DNA of 64,000 nt from Tuwongella immobilis (lineage in GTDB: Bacteria; Planctomycetota; Planctomycetia; Gemmatales; Gemmataceae), in assembly GCF_901538355.1 (NCBI RefSeq), contig NZ_LR593887.1, positions 3,820,920 to 3,884,919 of the forward strand, read 5' to 3'. The notes below the pieces were generated by a model, which made no database searches, was not told where the DNA came from, and saw nothing but the letters and a program-made list of their open reading frames with translations. This document shows, piece after piece, positions 44,524 to 53,703 of the stretch (position 1 is the stretch's first letter; the number at the start of each line of letters is the position of its first letter). The translations under genes and the position numbers were made by a program.

Positions 44524-46047
44524 CTAGAGAGTCACTCGAATTCCGAAGCTTTCACCCAGCATCTCCCGACAGCTTTCCGAGATCGGATTCCCCGCCAATC
44601 GGAACACGCGAACCGACGCCAATCGCGGCGAAGTCAGCAACGCGACGGCCCCTTCATCGTCAATATGGTTGGCTTCCAGGTTGAGTTCGCGGAGATTGGT
44701 CAATTGGGAGGATTCTGCGATGGCTAACATTGTCGGCGTGCCCAGATAGTTTGCACTCAAGTCCAGGCGTTCCAATAATCCAAGATGCGTCGATTGAAAC
44801 AATGCCTTGGTTCCAGGACCGCCCAGTTGATTGCGACTCAGATTGAGCGCCGTCAGCGTCTCCGCCCACGATGCCGACGCAATCGCACGAACGCCAGTGT
44901 CCCGAATCGAATTATGCGACAGATCCAACCGCCGAAGTTTCGGAAAGTGCCCATTTTCGGCCAACCAACGCATGCTCCAACCGCTCAGTTGGGTCTGATT
45001 CAAATCCAATCGGTTCATCCCTTCCCACCGAACGGGATGGCACAGCACCCGCATCGCCGATTCGCACAACGGGGAGCCACTCAGACGCAGTTGCTCGATG
45101 CCATCGAGTCCCGACCACTCCAGAAAATGGCACACGTCCGGGGAGCTAATCGACGCGATATCGGTCAATTCCAACAACTGGAATGGAATATCGCGCTCGG
45201 CCTCGGCAAATTGTCGCAAGCTCAACTCATCCAACAAGTTAAAGCCGATCGACAATCGCCGCAAATTCGGAAAGAACCGCGACCGAACCAGATTCCGCAC
45301 CCCCGCCAAACCAATTCGATTGGATGACAGATTCAGCGATTGCAAATTCTGAAGGACACTCGATTGCGCTAATCGAGCAGCCCCGCGATCACTCAACGAG
45401 CCACCGCGTAAGTCGAGCGTCCGCAACTCACGCAGTGCCTCCGAATGCGTTAGAATATCGAGATATTCCACATAGGTGAGGTTCCCCGGAATCGTCGATT
45501 CGGGATAATACGGCCGCAACCGTAACCCACGTAATCCATAGAGGTTACGGGACGAAAGAATCGCTCGAAGATGATTCGGATTCACCGGGGGATCTTCCAG
45601 CTCCAACGATCCAATCCACTGATAAATTGGGTGATTGCGCAGTGGTGCGGAATAATCGGTCTGAAACGGAATTGGCCCCAACGCGATGTGTCGAACGGTG
45701 GATTCGGGCAGCCAGTTCATCGCCTCGGTCAGAAACGATTCCCACGAAAGCCGAGCGTGATTCGGGAACCCGCGTCGAAAGTGCAGTTGCTGGGCGACGA
45801 TCCGCTGCTCCGCTCGCCACAATGCGGTAAATCGTTGCAGCCATTTGTGTTCGGTAGATTCGAGGTCGAAACGGCCAGGCTCATCCGGCCCCATTTGCGC
45901 CAATGCACACTGCAACCGGATGAATTGAGCGCGCTCAAAATCGAAATCACCGCCGCGTTCCTCAAACCAATCGGCATAAATGAGCCGTGGCGCATCGTCT
46001 TCCGGGAATTCACGCACCGCGGCAAGAAGACTTGATTGCACGCTCAT
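44524..46047 (-). CDS. TIGR02996-type leucine-rich-repeat protein
   Basis: A 507-residue cytoplasmic protein. The N-terminus is the repeat-companion domain found in Gemmata-group proteins: LLAAVREFPEDDAPRLIYADWFEERGG followed by FERAQFIRLQCALAQ (about 6-55). The rest is a ribonuclease-inhibitor-like array of leucine-rich repeats, with LRRLDLSHNSI, LTALNLSRNQL, LERLDLSANYL, LRELNLEANHI and similar units. It probably binds a protein partner; no enzyme domain. ATG 46047 has AGGTGG upstream; an in-frame GTG at 46056 is an alternative. It is divergent from the OPT transporter gene. Confidence 0.88.
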   Translation of the reverse strand: MSVQSSLLAAVREFPEDDAPRLIYADWFEERGGDFDFERAQFIRLQCALAQMGPDEPGRFDLESTEHKWLQRFTALWRAEQRIVAQQLHFRRGFPNHARLSWESFLTEAMNWLPESTVRHIALGPIPFQTDYSAPLRNHPIYQWIGSLELEDPPVNPNHLRAILSSRNLYGLRGLRLRPYYPESTIPGNLTYVEYLDILTHSEALRELRTLDLRGGSLSDRGAARLAQSSVLQNLQSLNLSSNRIGLAGVRNLVRSRFFPNLRRLSIGFNLLDELSLRQFAEAERDIPFQLLELTDIASISSPDVCHFLEWSGLDGIEQLRLSGSPLCESAMRVLCHPVRWEGMNRLDLNQTQLSGWSMRWLAENGHFPKLRRLDLSHNSIRDTGVRAIASASWAETLTALNLSRNQLGGPGTKALFQSTHLGLLERLDLSANYLGTPTMLAIAESSQLTNLRELNLEANHIDDEGAVALLTSPRLASVRVFRLAGNPISESCREMLGESFGIRVTL

Positions 46048-46194
46048 CGAGACCACCTATTTCGCGTCGCAAAACCACCGGGATTTCGGCCCAGGAAACA
46101 AAATTCGATCGACTATCTACTTGCGTTCCCCGATCCAATCGAGGACGCTAAGCACCATTCTTTCGACTTTCTGAACTCAGAATGCAGGTTTCCC

Positions 46195-48477
46195 ATGGCG
46201 ACCAATTCACCCAGTGAATTGCCAAACACCCCGGAATCGACGTTCCAGCCCTACGTTCGCCCCGAAACGGTCATCCCCGAATTCACCTGGGGACCGATTG
46301 CAATGGGGGCACTGTTAGGAATTATCTTTGGAGCCTCGTCACTATACTTGGTTCTCAAAGTCGGTCTCACGGTGTCGGCATCCATCCCCGTGGCAGTCTT
46401 ATCGTTGACGCTATTTCGGGTATTGTCCAAAGTTTTTGGCTTCCGTCCAACGACAATTTTAGAAAATAACATTGTTCAGACGACCGGCAGCGCTGGCGAG
46501 TCAATCGCCTTCGGTGTTGGCCTGACCATGCCAACGCTCCTGCTCCTGGGATTCGATATCGATGTCGTCCGGGTAATGACCGTGGGTGTCCTTGGTGGAC
46601 TCCTGGGGATTTTGATGATGATCCCCCTGCGCCGTGCCTTTGTGGTCAAGCAACATGGCGTATTGAAATATCCCGAAGGAACAGCATGCGCGGATGTGTT
46701 AATTGCTGGTGAAAAAGGCGGAAGCATGGCAAAGAATATCTCTATTGGCTTTGGCATGGGGATGTTATTTCACATCGCACAATCCGCGTTAAAACTCTTC
46801 AAAGGTGAGGCAGCGTTCAAGTTATTCGGAACGAATGCAGCCGGAAAAACCGTTGGCCTCAAGGGTGGTGTGGTCGGCTCGGATCTCTCCGCCGTGCTTC
46901 TCGGGGTGGGATACATCATTGGCCCACGCATTGCCAGCATTATGGTCGCCGGTGGTGTCTTGGCCTATCTCGTGATTGTCCCGTTAATTCTCTATATCGG
47001 TTCGGATCTCACGACGCCGGTTCCGCCCGAAAAGCAAATGTTAATTCGGGATATGGAACCGGATAAGGTGCGCAACGCATACATTCTTTACATTGGTGCG
47101 GGTGCCGTCGCCACGGGTGGCATCATCAGTATGTTTCAGGCGTTGCCGGTGATCCTCTCCTCGGTGATTAGTGGTTTCCGAGATTTGCGTGCGGACCGAA
47201 AGAATCCGAATCGCGGCACCAGCTTAACGCTTCGTACCGAGCATGATCTGCCGATGAGCGTGGTGTTGTTTGGTTCCATCGGAATGGTTGTCGCGTTGGC
47301 TGCTGCCCCGTCGCTTGGTCTCGGTTTTTCGCTGACTGGGATAGCCGGGGCGCTGATGATTCTCGCCTTCGGGTTTCTCTTCGTCACGGTCTCCTCACGG
47401 CTCACCGGGGAAATCGGTTCGTCCTCCAATCCCATTTCCGGGATGACCGTCGCGACGTTGTTGTTAACCTGTTTGTTATTCTTGGGACTCGATGGGTTAG
47501 GCCTGGTCACAATTAACAAAGAGATCAAGTTGGCGGCGCTCACCATCGCATCCGTTGTCTGTATTGCCTCATCCAACGGCGGCACGACTTCCCAGGCATT
47601 AAAGACGGGTCACCTGATTGGTGCCACCCCGCGAAATCAGCAACTCGCAATCCTGATCGGCTCGCTAACTTCCGCAGCTGTAATTGGCCTAACCCTCTTG
47701 CTGCTCAATACTTCGGGAACAAGCTACACGAAGAAAGACCTTCCCAATGCGATCATTCCGATCGAGACGCTGACCGTCAAAGACAAAGTCCATACCGGGA
47801 TGTACGCTTCGGATACCACGGAATATCACGTCTTAAATGTTGGCAATAACGAAAAGGATGCTCTCGTTCCGCCAGGTCGCTATTTAGTGGATCATCAAGG
47901 GGCAATCACCTACCGGGTTGATCCGGCGATTAACGGCACCATGAAAGTCGAAGATAACGACGAAGCGTTAGAAAACAAATTCGTAGCACCCAAAACTCAA
48001 CTCATGGCGTTAATCATCAATGGGGTTCTCGATCAGGATTTACCCTGGGATTTGGTCATGATTGGAGCATTAATCGCATTCACGCTCGAACTCGCTGGCG
48101 TGCCCGCACTCCCGTTCGCAGTCGGAATTTATCTTCCGCTCTCCGCTTCGACGCCTATCTTTATTGGTGGGATGATTCGCTGGCTGGTCGATCGCGTTCG
48201 AAAGCCATCGTCCGCCGAAAGCGACTCAAGCCCTGGAGTTTTGCTCAGTTCCGGGTTTATCGCGGGTGGGTCGATTGCGTCACTGCTGTACGCATTTGCG
48301 AACTTCAGCAATCCGTTGACCGAATTCCTGGACATCTCGGAATATCTGCCAAAGCAATGGAACGAGAGCGAATTGCCAGGACTCGTCGCGTTCGCGTTCC
48401 TCGGAATCACACTCTTGATCGTTGGCCTTCAACGGTCCCGATCCACGAAATCCGAGGTTGGAACGAACTCCAACTGA
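46195..48477 (+). CDS. OPT-family oligopeptide transporter
   Basis: A 760-residue integral membrane protein with about 14 to 16 hydrophobic segments and the OPT signature (PEFTWGPIAMGALLGIIFGASSLYLVLKVG at the N-terminus; ENNIVQTTGSAGESIAFGVG; SSNPISGMTVATLL; SSNGGTTSQALKTGHLIGATPRNQQ). A soluble loop lies around residues 520-610. Members take up small peptides or metal chelates. ATG 46195 follows GCAGG; the long upstream extension lacks a hydrophobic start. It is followed after 41 bp by an S46 peptidase gene on the same strand, so the pair may serve peptide use. Confidence 0.93.
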   Translation: MATNSPSELPNTPESTFQPYVRPETVIPEFTWGPIAMGALLGIIFGASSLYLVLKVGLTVSASIPVAVLSLTLFRVLSKVFGFRPTTILENNIVQTTGSAGESIAFGVGLTMPTLLLLGFDIDVVRVMTVGVLGGLLGILMMIPLRRAFVVKQHGVLKYPEGTACADVLIAGEKGGSMAKNISIGFGMGMLFHIAQSALKLFKGEAAFKLFGTNAAGKTVGLKGGVVGSDLSAVLLGVGYIIGPRIASIMVAGGVLAYLVIVPLILYIGSDLTTPVPPEKQMLIRDMEPDKVRNAYILYIGAGAVATGGIISMFQALPVILSSVISGFRDLRADRKNPNRGTSLTLRTEHDLPMSVVLFGSIGMVVALAAAPSLGLGFSLTGIAGALMILAFGFLFVTVSSRLTGEIGSSSNPISGMTVATLLLTCLLFLGLDGLGLVTINKEIKLAALTIASVVCIASSNGGTTSQALKTGHLIGATPRNQQLAILIGSLTSAAVIGLTLLLLNTSGTSYTKKDLPNAIIPIETLTVKDKVHTGMYASDTTEYHVLNVGNNEKDALVPPGRYLVDHQGAITYRVDPAINGTMKVEDNDEALENKFVAPKTQLMALIINGVLDQDLPWDLVMIGALIAFTLELAGVPALPFAVGIYLPLSASTPIFIGGMIRWLVDRVRKPSSAESDSSPGVLLSSGFIAGGSIASLLYAFANFSNPLTEFLDISEYLPKQWNESELPGLVAFAFLGITLLIVGLQRSRSTKSEVGTNSN

Positions 48478-48518
48478 GCGCAACCTCCAAAGTAACCTTC
48501 GCACAAAGGAAGAAGCGA

Positions 48519-50606
48519 ATGATTCGTTCGGAATTTTGGGTTGTCTTAACCCTCGGCCTCGCACTCGTCGGGGTCCGCAACCGCGCCCTCGGCGACGAGG
48601 GAATGTGGCTGTTCAATAATCCGCCTAAAGAATATCTGAAGAAAACCTACGGATTTGAGCCAGACCAAGCCTGGCTGGACCACGTCCAAAAGTCGTCGGT
48701 TCGCTTCAACTCCGGCGGGTCGGGGTCGTTCGTCTCCCCGGATGGTTTGGTGATGACCAACCACCACGTTGCCGCCGATGCGATTCAAAAATTGTCGAAT
48801 CAAGAGAACAACTATCTTCGCGATGGGTTCCACGCCCGAACCCGTTCCGAAGAAAAGAAATGCGTCGATCTCGAACTCAATGTGCTGCAAAGCATTGAGG
48901 ATGTGACGGCGGCTGTCAATGCGGCGGTGAAACCGGGCATGTCGCCGGAGCAAGCCAACGCTGCGCGTCGGGGCGTCACGGCGGAAATCGAAAAGGCTTC
49001 GCTCGAAAAAACCGGCCTGCGAAGCGATGTGGTCACGCTGTATAACGGTGCGCAATACCATCTCTATCGGTATAAAAAATATACCGATGTCCGGCTTGTG
49101 TTTGCACCGGAACAACAGATTGCCTTCTTCGGGGGAGATCCGGATAATTTTGAATATCCCCGATATGATTTGGACTTCACGTTTTTCCGGGTTTATGAAA
49201 ATGATAAGCCCGTCAAATTAGAGCATTATCTCAAATGGAGCAAGAACGGCGCGGCGGAAAATGAGCTGGTGTTTGTCTCCGGCCATCCCGGTCGGACGAG
49301 CCGCTTGAACACGGTTGCTGAGCTGGAATATCTGCGAGATACCGCATTTCCGTTTCTGATGCAGCGACTGTATCGCATGGAAACGAATCTGAAAGTGTTC
49401 TCGGATCGCAATAGCGAAAATGCACGTCGTGCGAAGGATGAACTGTTCGGAATCCAAAATAGCCGCAAGGCGCGGGACGGCGGTCTGGCCGGTCTGTTGG
49501 ACCCAGCGCTGATGGCTCGCAAACGTGCCCAGGAACAAAAGATTCGCGACGCTGTGAAGTCGAATCCCGAACTGGCGGATGTCGTGGATGCCTGGGACCG
49601 CATTGAAGCCGCGACCAAGAAACAATTGGAAATGAATCGGCCGTATGCGATGTTAGAAATGGGTGCTGGATTTAACAGCATCTATTTTAAGATTGGCCGC
49701 ACACTGCTGCGAGCCAACGCCGAAAAAGGCAAACCCAACGGTGAACGTCTGCGTGAATTTCGTGATTCGGGATTAGAATCGCTGGAACAAGAATTATTCT
49801 CCGCCGAACCGATCTATCCGGATCTGGAAATTGTGAAACTGAGCGATGCCCTGACCCACTTGGCGAGTGAATTGGGGACCAATTCGCCCGTGGTGCAAGC
49901 CGTGCTGAACGGGAAATCCCCGCGACTGCGAGCGGCGGAACTCGTTACCGCAACGAAACTTGGGTCGATCGATATCCGCAAGAAACTGTACGCTGCCTCA
50001 AGCGATGAGTTGGCCGCTGCCAAGGAGCCGTTCGTCGAATTGGCGCGACTGATCGATGAAGAATCCCGAGCACTTCGCAAGAAATATGAATCGGAAATCG
50101 ACGAAGTGAAGCGTCAAGCGAACTCTCAAATTGCCAAAGCCCGCTATGCAGTCGAAGGCGATCGCGTTTACCCCGATGCAACCTTTACGCTGCGACTCGC
50201 CTTTGGAACGGTGAATGGTTTCGAGGAAAACGGCAAGAAGGTGCCGTATGTTACGAATTTCGCCGGCCTGTATGAGCATTCGAATGAGCATCAAGGACAA
50301 CCGCCCTATGATTTGCCCAAGCGTTGGCTGGATCGAAAAGACAAACTGGATTTGAAAGTCCCGTTCAACTTCGTTTGCACTGCCGACATTATTGGTGGCA
50401 ATTCGGGCAGTCCGGTGATCAATCGGAATGCCGAAGTGGTCGGTCTGATCTTCGACGGCAACATTCAGTCGCTCGTGTTAGACTTCAGCTATGACGATGT
50501 ACAGGCCCGTGCGGTCTCCGTGCACTCGGCCGGCATGATCGAAGCGCTCAAGAAAATCTACGAAGCCGACGAACTCGTTCAAGAACTGCTCGGAACATCC
50601 AAGTAA
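48519..50606 (+). CDS. S46-family dipeptidyl peptidase, exported
   Basis: A 695-residue peptidase of the DPP7/DPP11 family, which removes dipeptides from the N-terminus of peptides. Signal peptide at about 1-25; GMWLFNNPPKEYLKK is the typical S46 start of the mature protein. The catalytic region has SPDGLVMTNHHVA (73-85), QIAFFGGDPDNFEYPRYDLDFTFFRVYEN and the serine in GGNSGSPVIN near the C-terminus. The helical domain between 250 and 560 is the S46 insertion. AAAGGAAG precedes the ATG. Its product dipeptides could be imported by the OPT transporter upstream. Confidence 0.94.
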   Translation: MIRSEFWVVLTLGLALVGVRNRALGDEGMWLFNNPPKEYLKKTYGFEPDQAWLDHVQKSSVRFNSGGSGSFVSPDGLVMTNHHVAADAIQKLSNQENNYLRDGFHARTRSEEKKCVDLELNVLQSIEDVTAAVNAAVKPGMSPEQANAARRGVTAEIEKASLEKTGLRSDVVTLYNGAQYHLYRYKKYTDVRLVFAPEQQIAFFGGDPDNFEYPRYDLDFTFFRVYENDKPVKLEHYLKWSKNGAAENELVFVSGHPGRTSRLNTVAELEYLRDTAFPFLMQRLYRMETNLKVFSDRNSENARRAKDELFGIQNSRKARDGGLAGLLDPALMARKRAQEQKIRDAVKSNPELADVVDAWDRIEAATKKQLEMNRPYAMLEMGAGFNSIYFKIGRTLLRANAEKGKPNGERLREFRDSGLESLEQELFSAEPIYPDLEIVKLSDALTHLASELGTNSPVVQAVLNGKSPRLRAAELVTATKLGSIDIRKKLYAASSDELAAAKEPFVELARLIDEESRALRKKYESEIDEVKRQANSQIAKARYAVEGDRVYPDATFTLRLAFGTVNGFEENGKKVPYVTNFAGLYEHSNEHQGQPPYDLPKRWLDRKDKLDLKVPFNFVCTADIIGGNSGSPVINRNAEVVGLIFDGNIQSLVLDFSYDDVQARAVSVHSAGMIEALKKIYEADELVQELLGTSK

Positions 50607-50630
50607 TCCGATTTGCGAATCGATCGCTCG

Positions 50631-50670
50631 TGAAGACCCCTTTCATCAATTGAGATGGAAGGGGTCTTCA
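50631..50670 (+). terminator. Terminator after the S46 peptidase gene
   Basis: A 17-bp stem with one G-T pair (50631-50647 with 50654-50670) and a six-base loop, followed by TCATTTCT. It lies 24 bases after the stop codon and ends the OPT/S46 operon. Confidence 0.85.
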
Positions 50671-51250
50671 TCATTTCTGCATCGAATTCCGAAACATTTC
50701 ATGCATTTTCTGCTTAAATCGGTTGCATCTCAACAACCGCCAACCGATTGTCGGCGATCATTTTCGAGAACGCATCCCAATGATAGATAAGGACTTAGGA
50801 CAAATCCCCAATTTATTCTGCGAGTCTGGCACTGCATTTGCTCTGAGTTAGTTCATGGAAATCTCACACAGACTAACCTTGTCAACTGTGACATGTGAGA
50901 TAAGAATGGTTGTGAGTTACGCCAAGATTCGAGTGTGATTTGGACTGAGTCGAAGACACTTGAATGATTGGTTCCCAGGAATGAGAGTGATATTCGTTGG
51001 TTTTAGAATTCACGAATCGTTCCGCCCACTGGAAAACCTGCCCCTATGAAATTTCCTCAATCAGGTAATTTCTCTCTCCCTGCCTGGATTTCACACCAAT
51101 CGACATCGTTGGTTCACTCAATCAACATGATCGGTTGTTAGAACCCGCCGATGTGCTTTTCGATTCTCCTCACTTGTCGTTCTCTCACCTGTTGTGAGCG
51201 AGCTACCGGCTTGCTTGGATTGAACTTTCTTGATTCGGAGCCTGACATCC
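50671..51250. other. 580-bp upstream region of the orphan secreted-protein gene
   Basis: More A/T-rich than the genes around it. It contains a 9-bp hairpin (50717-50725 with 50741-50749), a weak promoter-like pair TTGTCA (50879-50884) and AAGAAT (50902-50907) with a 17-base spacer, and an inverted ATCTCACA/TGTGAGAT. No open frame has a ribosome site or motif. It is much longer than other gaps in the window and may hold a small RNA or complex regulation. Confidence 0.4.
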
Positions 51251-51742
51251 ATGACTGTTGTCACGCGGTGGAGCCTGGTCGTCTTAATCGGTGCGTGTCT
51301 TTGCAGCGGAGTGACTCTCGCTTGTCCGACCTGGCCTGAATCGATCGGCGTCGATTTCTGGAATTACTCGCATTACAACCGGCAGGTTGACGAATTCCAA
51401 CGGCAAGATGAAGTCATGGGGCAGACGCAAACCCTTGTGCAGAATCGCATTGCGAAAAAAGAAGCGATTATCCTCGACTTGATCGAATCCCGAATCCAGC
51501 TCGAAGACGCGATCCAAGCATTCTGGAAAATGAATAATACCGCCCCGAATCTCATGTCGGTCGTCCGGCACTGTTATCCGGGTGATTCCGACTGGGAAAA
51601 GCTCGGACATAACGTGATCGATCATGTGAGTGCGCGAATGAAACACACAAGCTATTTCCCGAATGGTCGGATCCAAGAATTAGAAGCGGAATTGGAACTG
51701 TTGAAATGCCAAAACCAACTCTCGCTTTCTAACGTGGAATGA
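51251..51742 (+). CDS. Orphan secreted protein of unknown function
   Basis: A 163-residue protein with an N-terminal signal peptide (about 1-24, cleavage after TLA or LAC). The mature part is helical and rich in Gln, Glu and Asn, with QRQDEVMGQTQTLVQNRIAKKEAIILDLIESRIQLEDAIQAF reading as an amphipathic coiled coil, and ends in ELEAELELLKCQNQL. I do not recognise a family. The ATG at 51251 is 12 bases after CGGAG; a TTG at 51230 is an alternative that would lengthen the signal region. It converges on the HD-Pnk gene. Confidence 0.75.
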   Translation: MTVVTRWSLVVLIGACLCSGVTLACPTWPESIGVDFWNYSHYNRQVDEFQRQDEVMGQTQTLVQNRIAKKEAIILDLIESRIQLEDAIQAFWKMNNTAPNLMSVVRHCYPGDSDWEKLGHNVIDHVSARMKHTSYFPNGRIQELEAELELLKCQNQLSLSNVE

Positions 51743-51753
51743 CGATTGTCGTT

Positions 51754-51787
51754 GGTCGTGAGGTGCCCCCCTGCACCTCTCGCGACC
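51754..51787. terminator. Hairpin between convergent genes
   Basis: GGTCGTGAGGTGC (51754-51766) pairs with GCACCTCTCGCGACC (51773-51787), with one G-T pair and a two-base bulge, between the orphan secreted-protein gene and the RNA-repair operon. Confidence 0.5.
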
Positions 51788-51790
51788 GGG

Positions 51791-52909
51791 TTATTCATGA
51801 ATGTGCATCTCAAGTTGATGAGCTTCCAGACAGGTCGGCACCTCCCAGCGATCCCGCAATCTCAGCATCACCGAATCCGGCACGCGAGCCTTCCGAGAAC
51901 GATTCTGCTCAGCCAATCGCGTCAGCGGCACTTCCAAATAAACAATCCGCACCTGAGCATGGTAATCCAACAATAGCCGGACTGTCTCGCCGCGAATGCG
52001 AGCGGAGAGATTGGTCGCATTCCACGCAAAGTCTTGCCCCTGACGAAGATACGCTCGCGCAGCTTCTCGCCCCTGCTGAATCACCGCTCCCTGATCATCC
52101 TCGGGACTGATGCCGAACGACGCTCGAATTTCGTCTAACGAAACGACTGGAAGATTCGGGTGCTGTTGGCGTAACCAGGTATCTTTCCCAACTCCGGGAA
52201 AACCTGACAGCAAAATCACTTGCGAACCAAACGATTCAAAGCGGTGAATCAATTCGGAAGCATTCGGATCGGCTGCATAGGCCAAGCGGCTCGTATCGTT
52301 CGGAAACGCAAACGGTTTCCTTCGACAATCGAGATCGCTTAATGATTCAGCAAATAGTGCAACGATTTCGAGCAGTTGATTTTTCGACTCCGAGATTCGG
52401 CCGCGTGCATCCGCCTCGGCCAAAATCGCCAGATGTTCGCAACACACCAATTGCGACAGGAGAATCGTCTCCCGATTGGGACGGTGCTGTTCCAGCCAAT
52501 AGAATGGGCGCATGTGCGTCTGAATGAGATTGCAAATCGCCTCCCGACGCGCAAACGGGCAGCGTTGTTCCCAGAGATCGTTACGGGCGAGAATCGTACC
52601 GACACGCGAATGACCGCGGGATGATATTCGTCCGTCCGGCTCGGTTTTTGTGGTCGCAGGCTTTCCGACATCATGCAGGCAAGCCACCGCAAAGACAATC
52701 TCGCGTTCATCTTGCGGTAAATCACGCCACGATTGCAGCGACACCAACGCTTCTACAACCGCGTGAACATGATTCCAGACATCGCCCTCAGCATGGTGAT
52801 TCGGATCTTGCGGGCAACCACGAAGGGCTTGCCAGAGTGGATGTGTTTCCAGTGGTGCCCAGGCGATTTGCCAATGGGGCGGCTGGGGACAAGCCTCAAA
52901 CCAATTCAT
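51791..52909 (-). CDS. HD-domain polynucleotide kinase (HD-Pnk), RNA end-healing enzyme
   Basis: A 372-residue two-domain protein. The N-terminal HD phosphohydrolase (about 40-190) shows HHAEGDVWNHVHAVVEAL, ACLHDVGKPAT (His79-Asp80), RGHSRVG and NLIQTHMRPF; in the HD-Pnk family it removes 2',3'-cyclic or 3'-phosphates. The C-terminal P-loop kinase (about 228-372) has GFPGVGKDTW (236-245), SLDEIRASFG with the catalytic-type Asp259/Arg262 and RNRSRKARVPD as the lid, and phosphorylates 5'-OH ends. The prototype is Runella HD-Pnk. ATG 52909 follows GGGGGAAAG and overlaps the RNA ligase gene by 14 bases, so both are translated together. Confidence 0.87.
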   Translation of the reverse strand: MNWFEACPQPPHWQIAWAPLETHPLWQALRGCPQDPNHHAEGDVWNHVHAVVEALVSLQSWRDLPQDEREIVFAVACLHDVGKPATTKTEPDGRISSRGHSRVGTILARNDLWEQRCPFARREAICNLIQTHMRPFYWLEQHRPNRETILLSQLVCCEHLAILAEADARGRISESKNQLLEIVALFAESLSDLDCRRKPFAFPNDTSRLAYAADPNASELIHRFESFGSQVILLSGFPGVGKDTWLRQQHPNLPVVSLDEIRASFGISPEDDQGAVIQQGREAARAYLRQGQDFAWNATNLSARIRGETVRLLLDYHAQVRIVYLEVPLTRLAEQNRSRKARVPDSVMLRLRDRWEVPTCLEAHQLEMHIHE

Positions 52910-53684
52910 GACTTTCCCCCAGAATCTGATTCGGGAACAGCGGGCGATTCTTCCAGTGCGATCCCGAATCGAGGATGCACTGAAGGAAATCAGCCCGTAC
53001 ATATTTGTAGCGGTCCACCACAATGCCGTTTTCTTCAAGCTTCAGATACAGCCCCTCAGCCAGATCCGATGCATCGGTTTCATGCAGAATCTGCTGCGGA
53101 TCTAAGCGACGTGTTTCTGCGATACGGATCAGCGAATCGCGCCAGTTCGCGGACTGATATCGCGATCGACCGATAAGTGACAATGCGGCCCGACGGGATT
53201 GAAAGATCCCTTCCCACAACACGGGGACCGATTCTAATTCCAAGAGTTCACATAATTGTCGACGACGTGCGGTACTTAGAAATTGATTTTCATGCGTATC
53301 AAGAATGTCAAATTCGAGAAAATAATGTGGGAGAGCATCATAAAACATCGTGTGTTTGGCGTAAAGCCACTCACCGTACATCACATACCGATCGCCAAGA
53401 ACATCCCAGAGATCCCCGCGCATCATCGCGGCCCAGGCTTTGAATCGATCCCACTGCCGCTCATTGGCACCACCGACAAGATAATGTCCGCGGCTCTGCA
53501 AGAACAAATCGCCGTTGGAATTGAAGCGAATCGCTGCGTTCGCGCCATCCACTTTTTCTTCGATCACCAAAAAGCGACCGCGGAGCGAATCCCAACTTGC
53601 ATCATCCAAATCGTCGTCGCCGGGTTGCGATCGAGAGCCGCGTAAGTGCTGCGTCCGTGGGTACTTGCGAATTTGTGGAACCAT
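52896..53684 (-). CDS. ATP-dependent RNA ligase (Rnl-type)
   Basis: A 262-residue nucleotidyltransferase-fold ligase. Motif I EKVDGAN (43-49, nucleophile Lys44), a motif-Ia-like SRGHYL segment, motif III YGEWLYA (103-109), motif IIIa EFDILD (124-129), motif IV EGLYLKLE (210-217) and motif V DRYKYVR (224-230) are all present, so it should be active. It matches the Pfam RNA_ligase group, closest in motif style to small bacterial Rnl5/DraRnl-like ligases, with no long N- or C-terminal extra domain. It seals 3'-OH/5'-phosphate ends that HD-Pnk heals. GAGGTGG precedes ATG 53684. It follows selA by 19 bases in the same operon. Confidence 0.9.
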   Translation of the reverse strand: MVPQIRKYPRTQHLRGSRSQPGDDDLDDASWDSLRGRFLVIEEKVDGANAAIRFNSNGDLFLQSRGHYLVGGANERQWDRFKAWAAMMRGDLWDVLGDRYVMYGEWLYAKHTMFYDALPHYFLEFDILDTHENQFLSTARRRQLCELLELESVPVLWEGIFQSRRAALSLIGRSRYQSANWRDSLIRIAETRRLDPQQILHETDASDLAEGLYLKLEENGIVVDRYKYVRADFLQCILDSGSHWKNRPLFPNQILGESHELV

Positions 53685-53703
53685 CTCAGCCACCTCAACC
53701 GCA

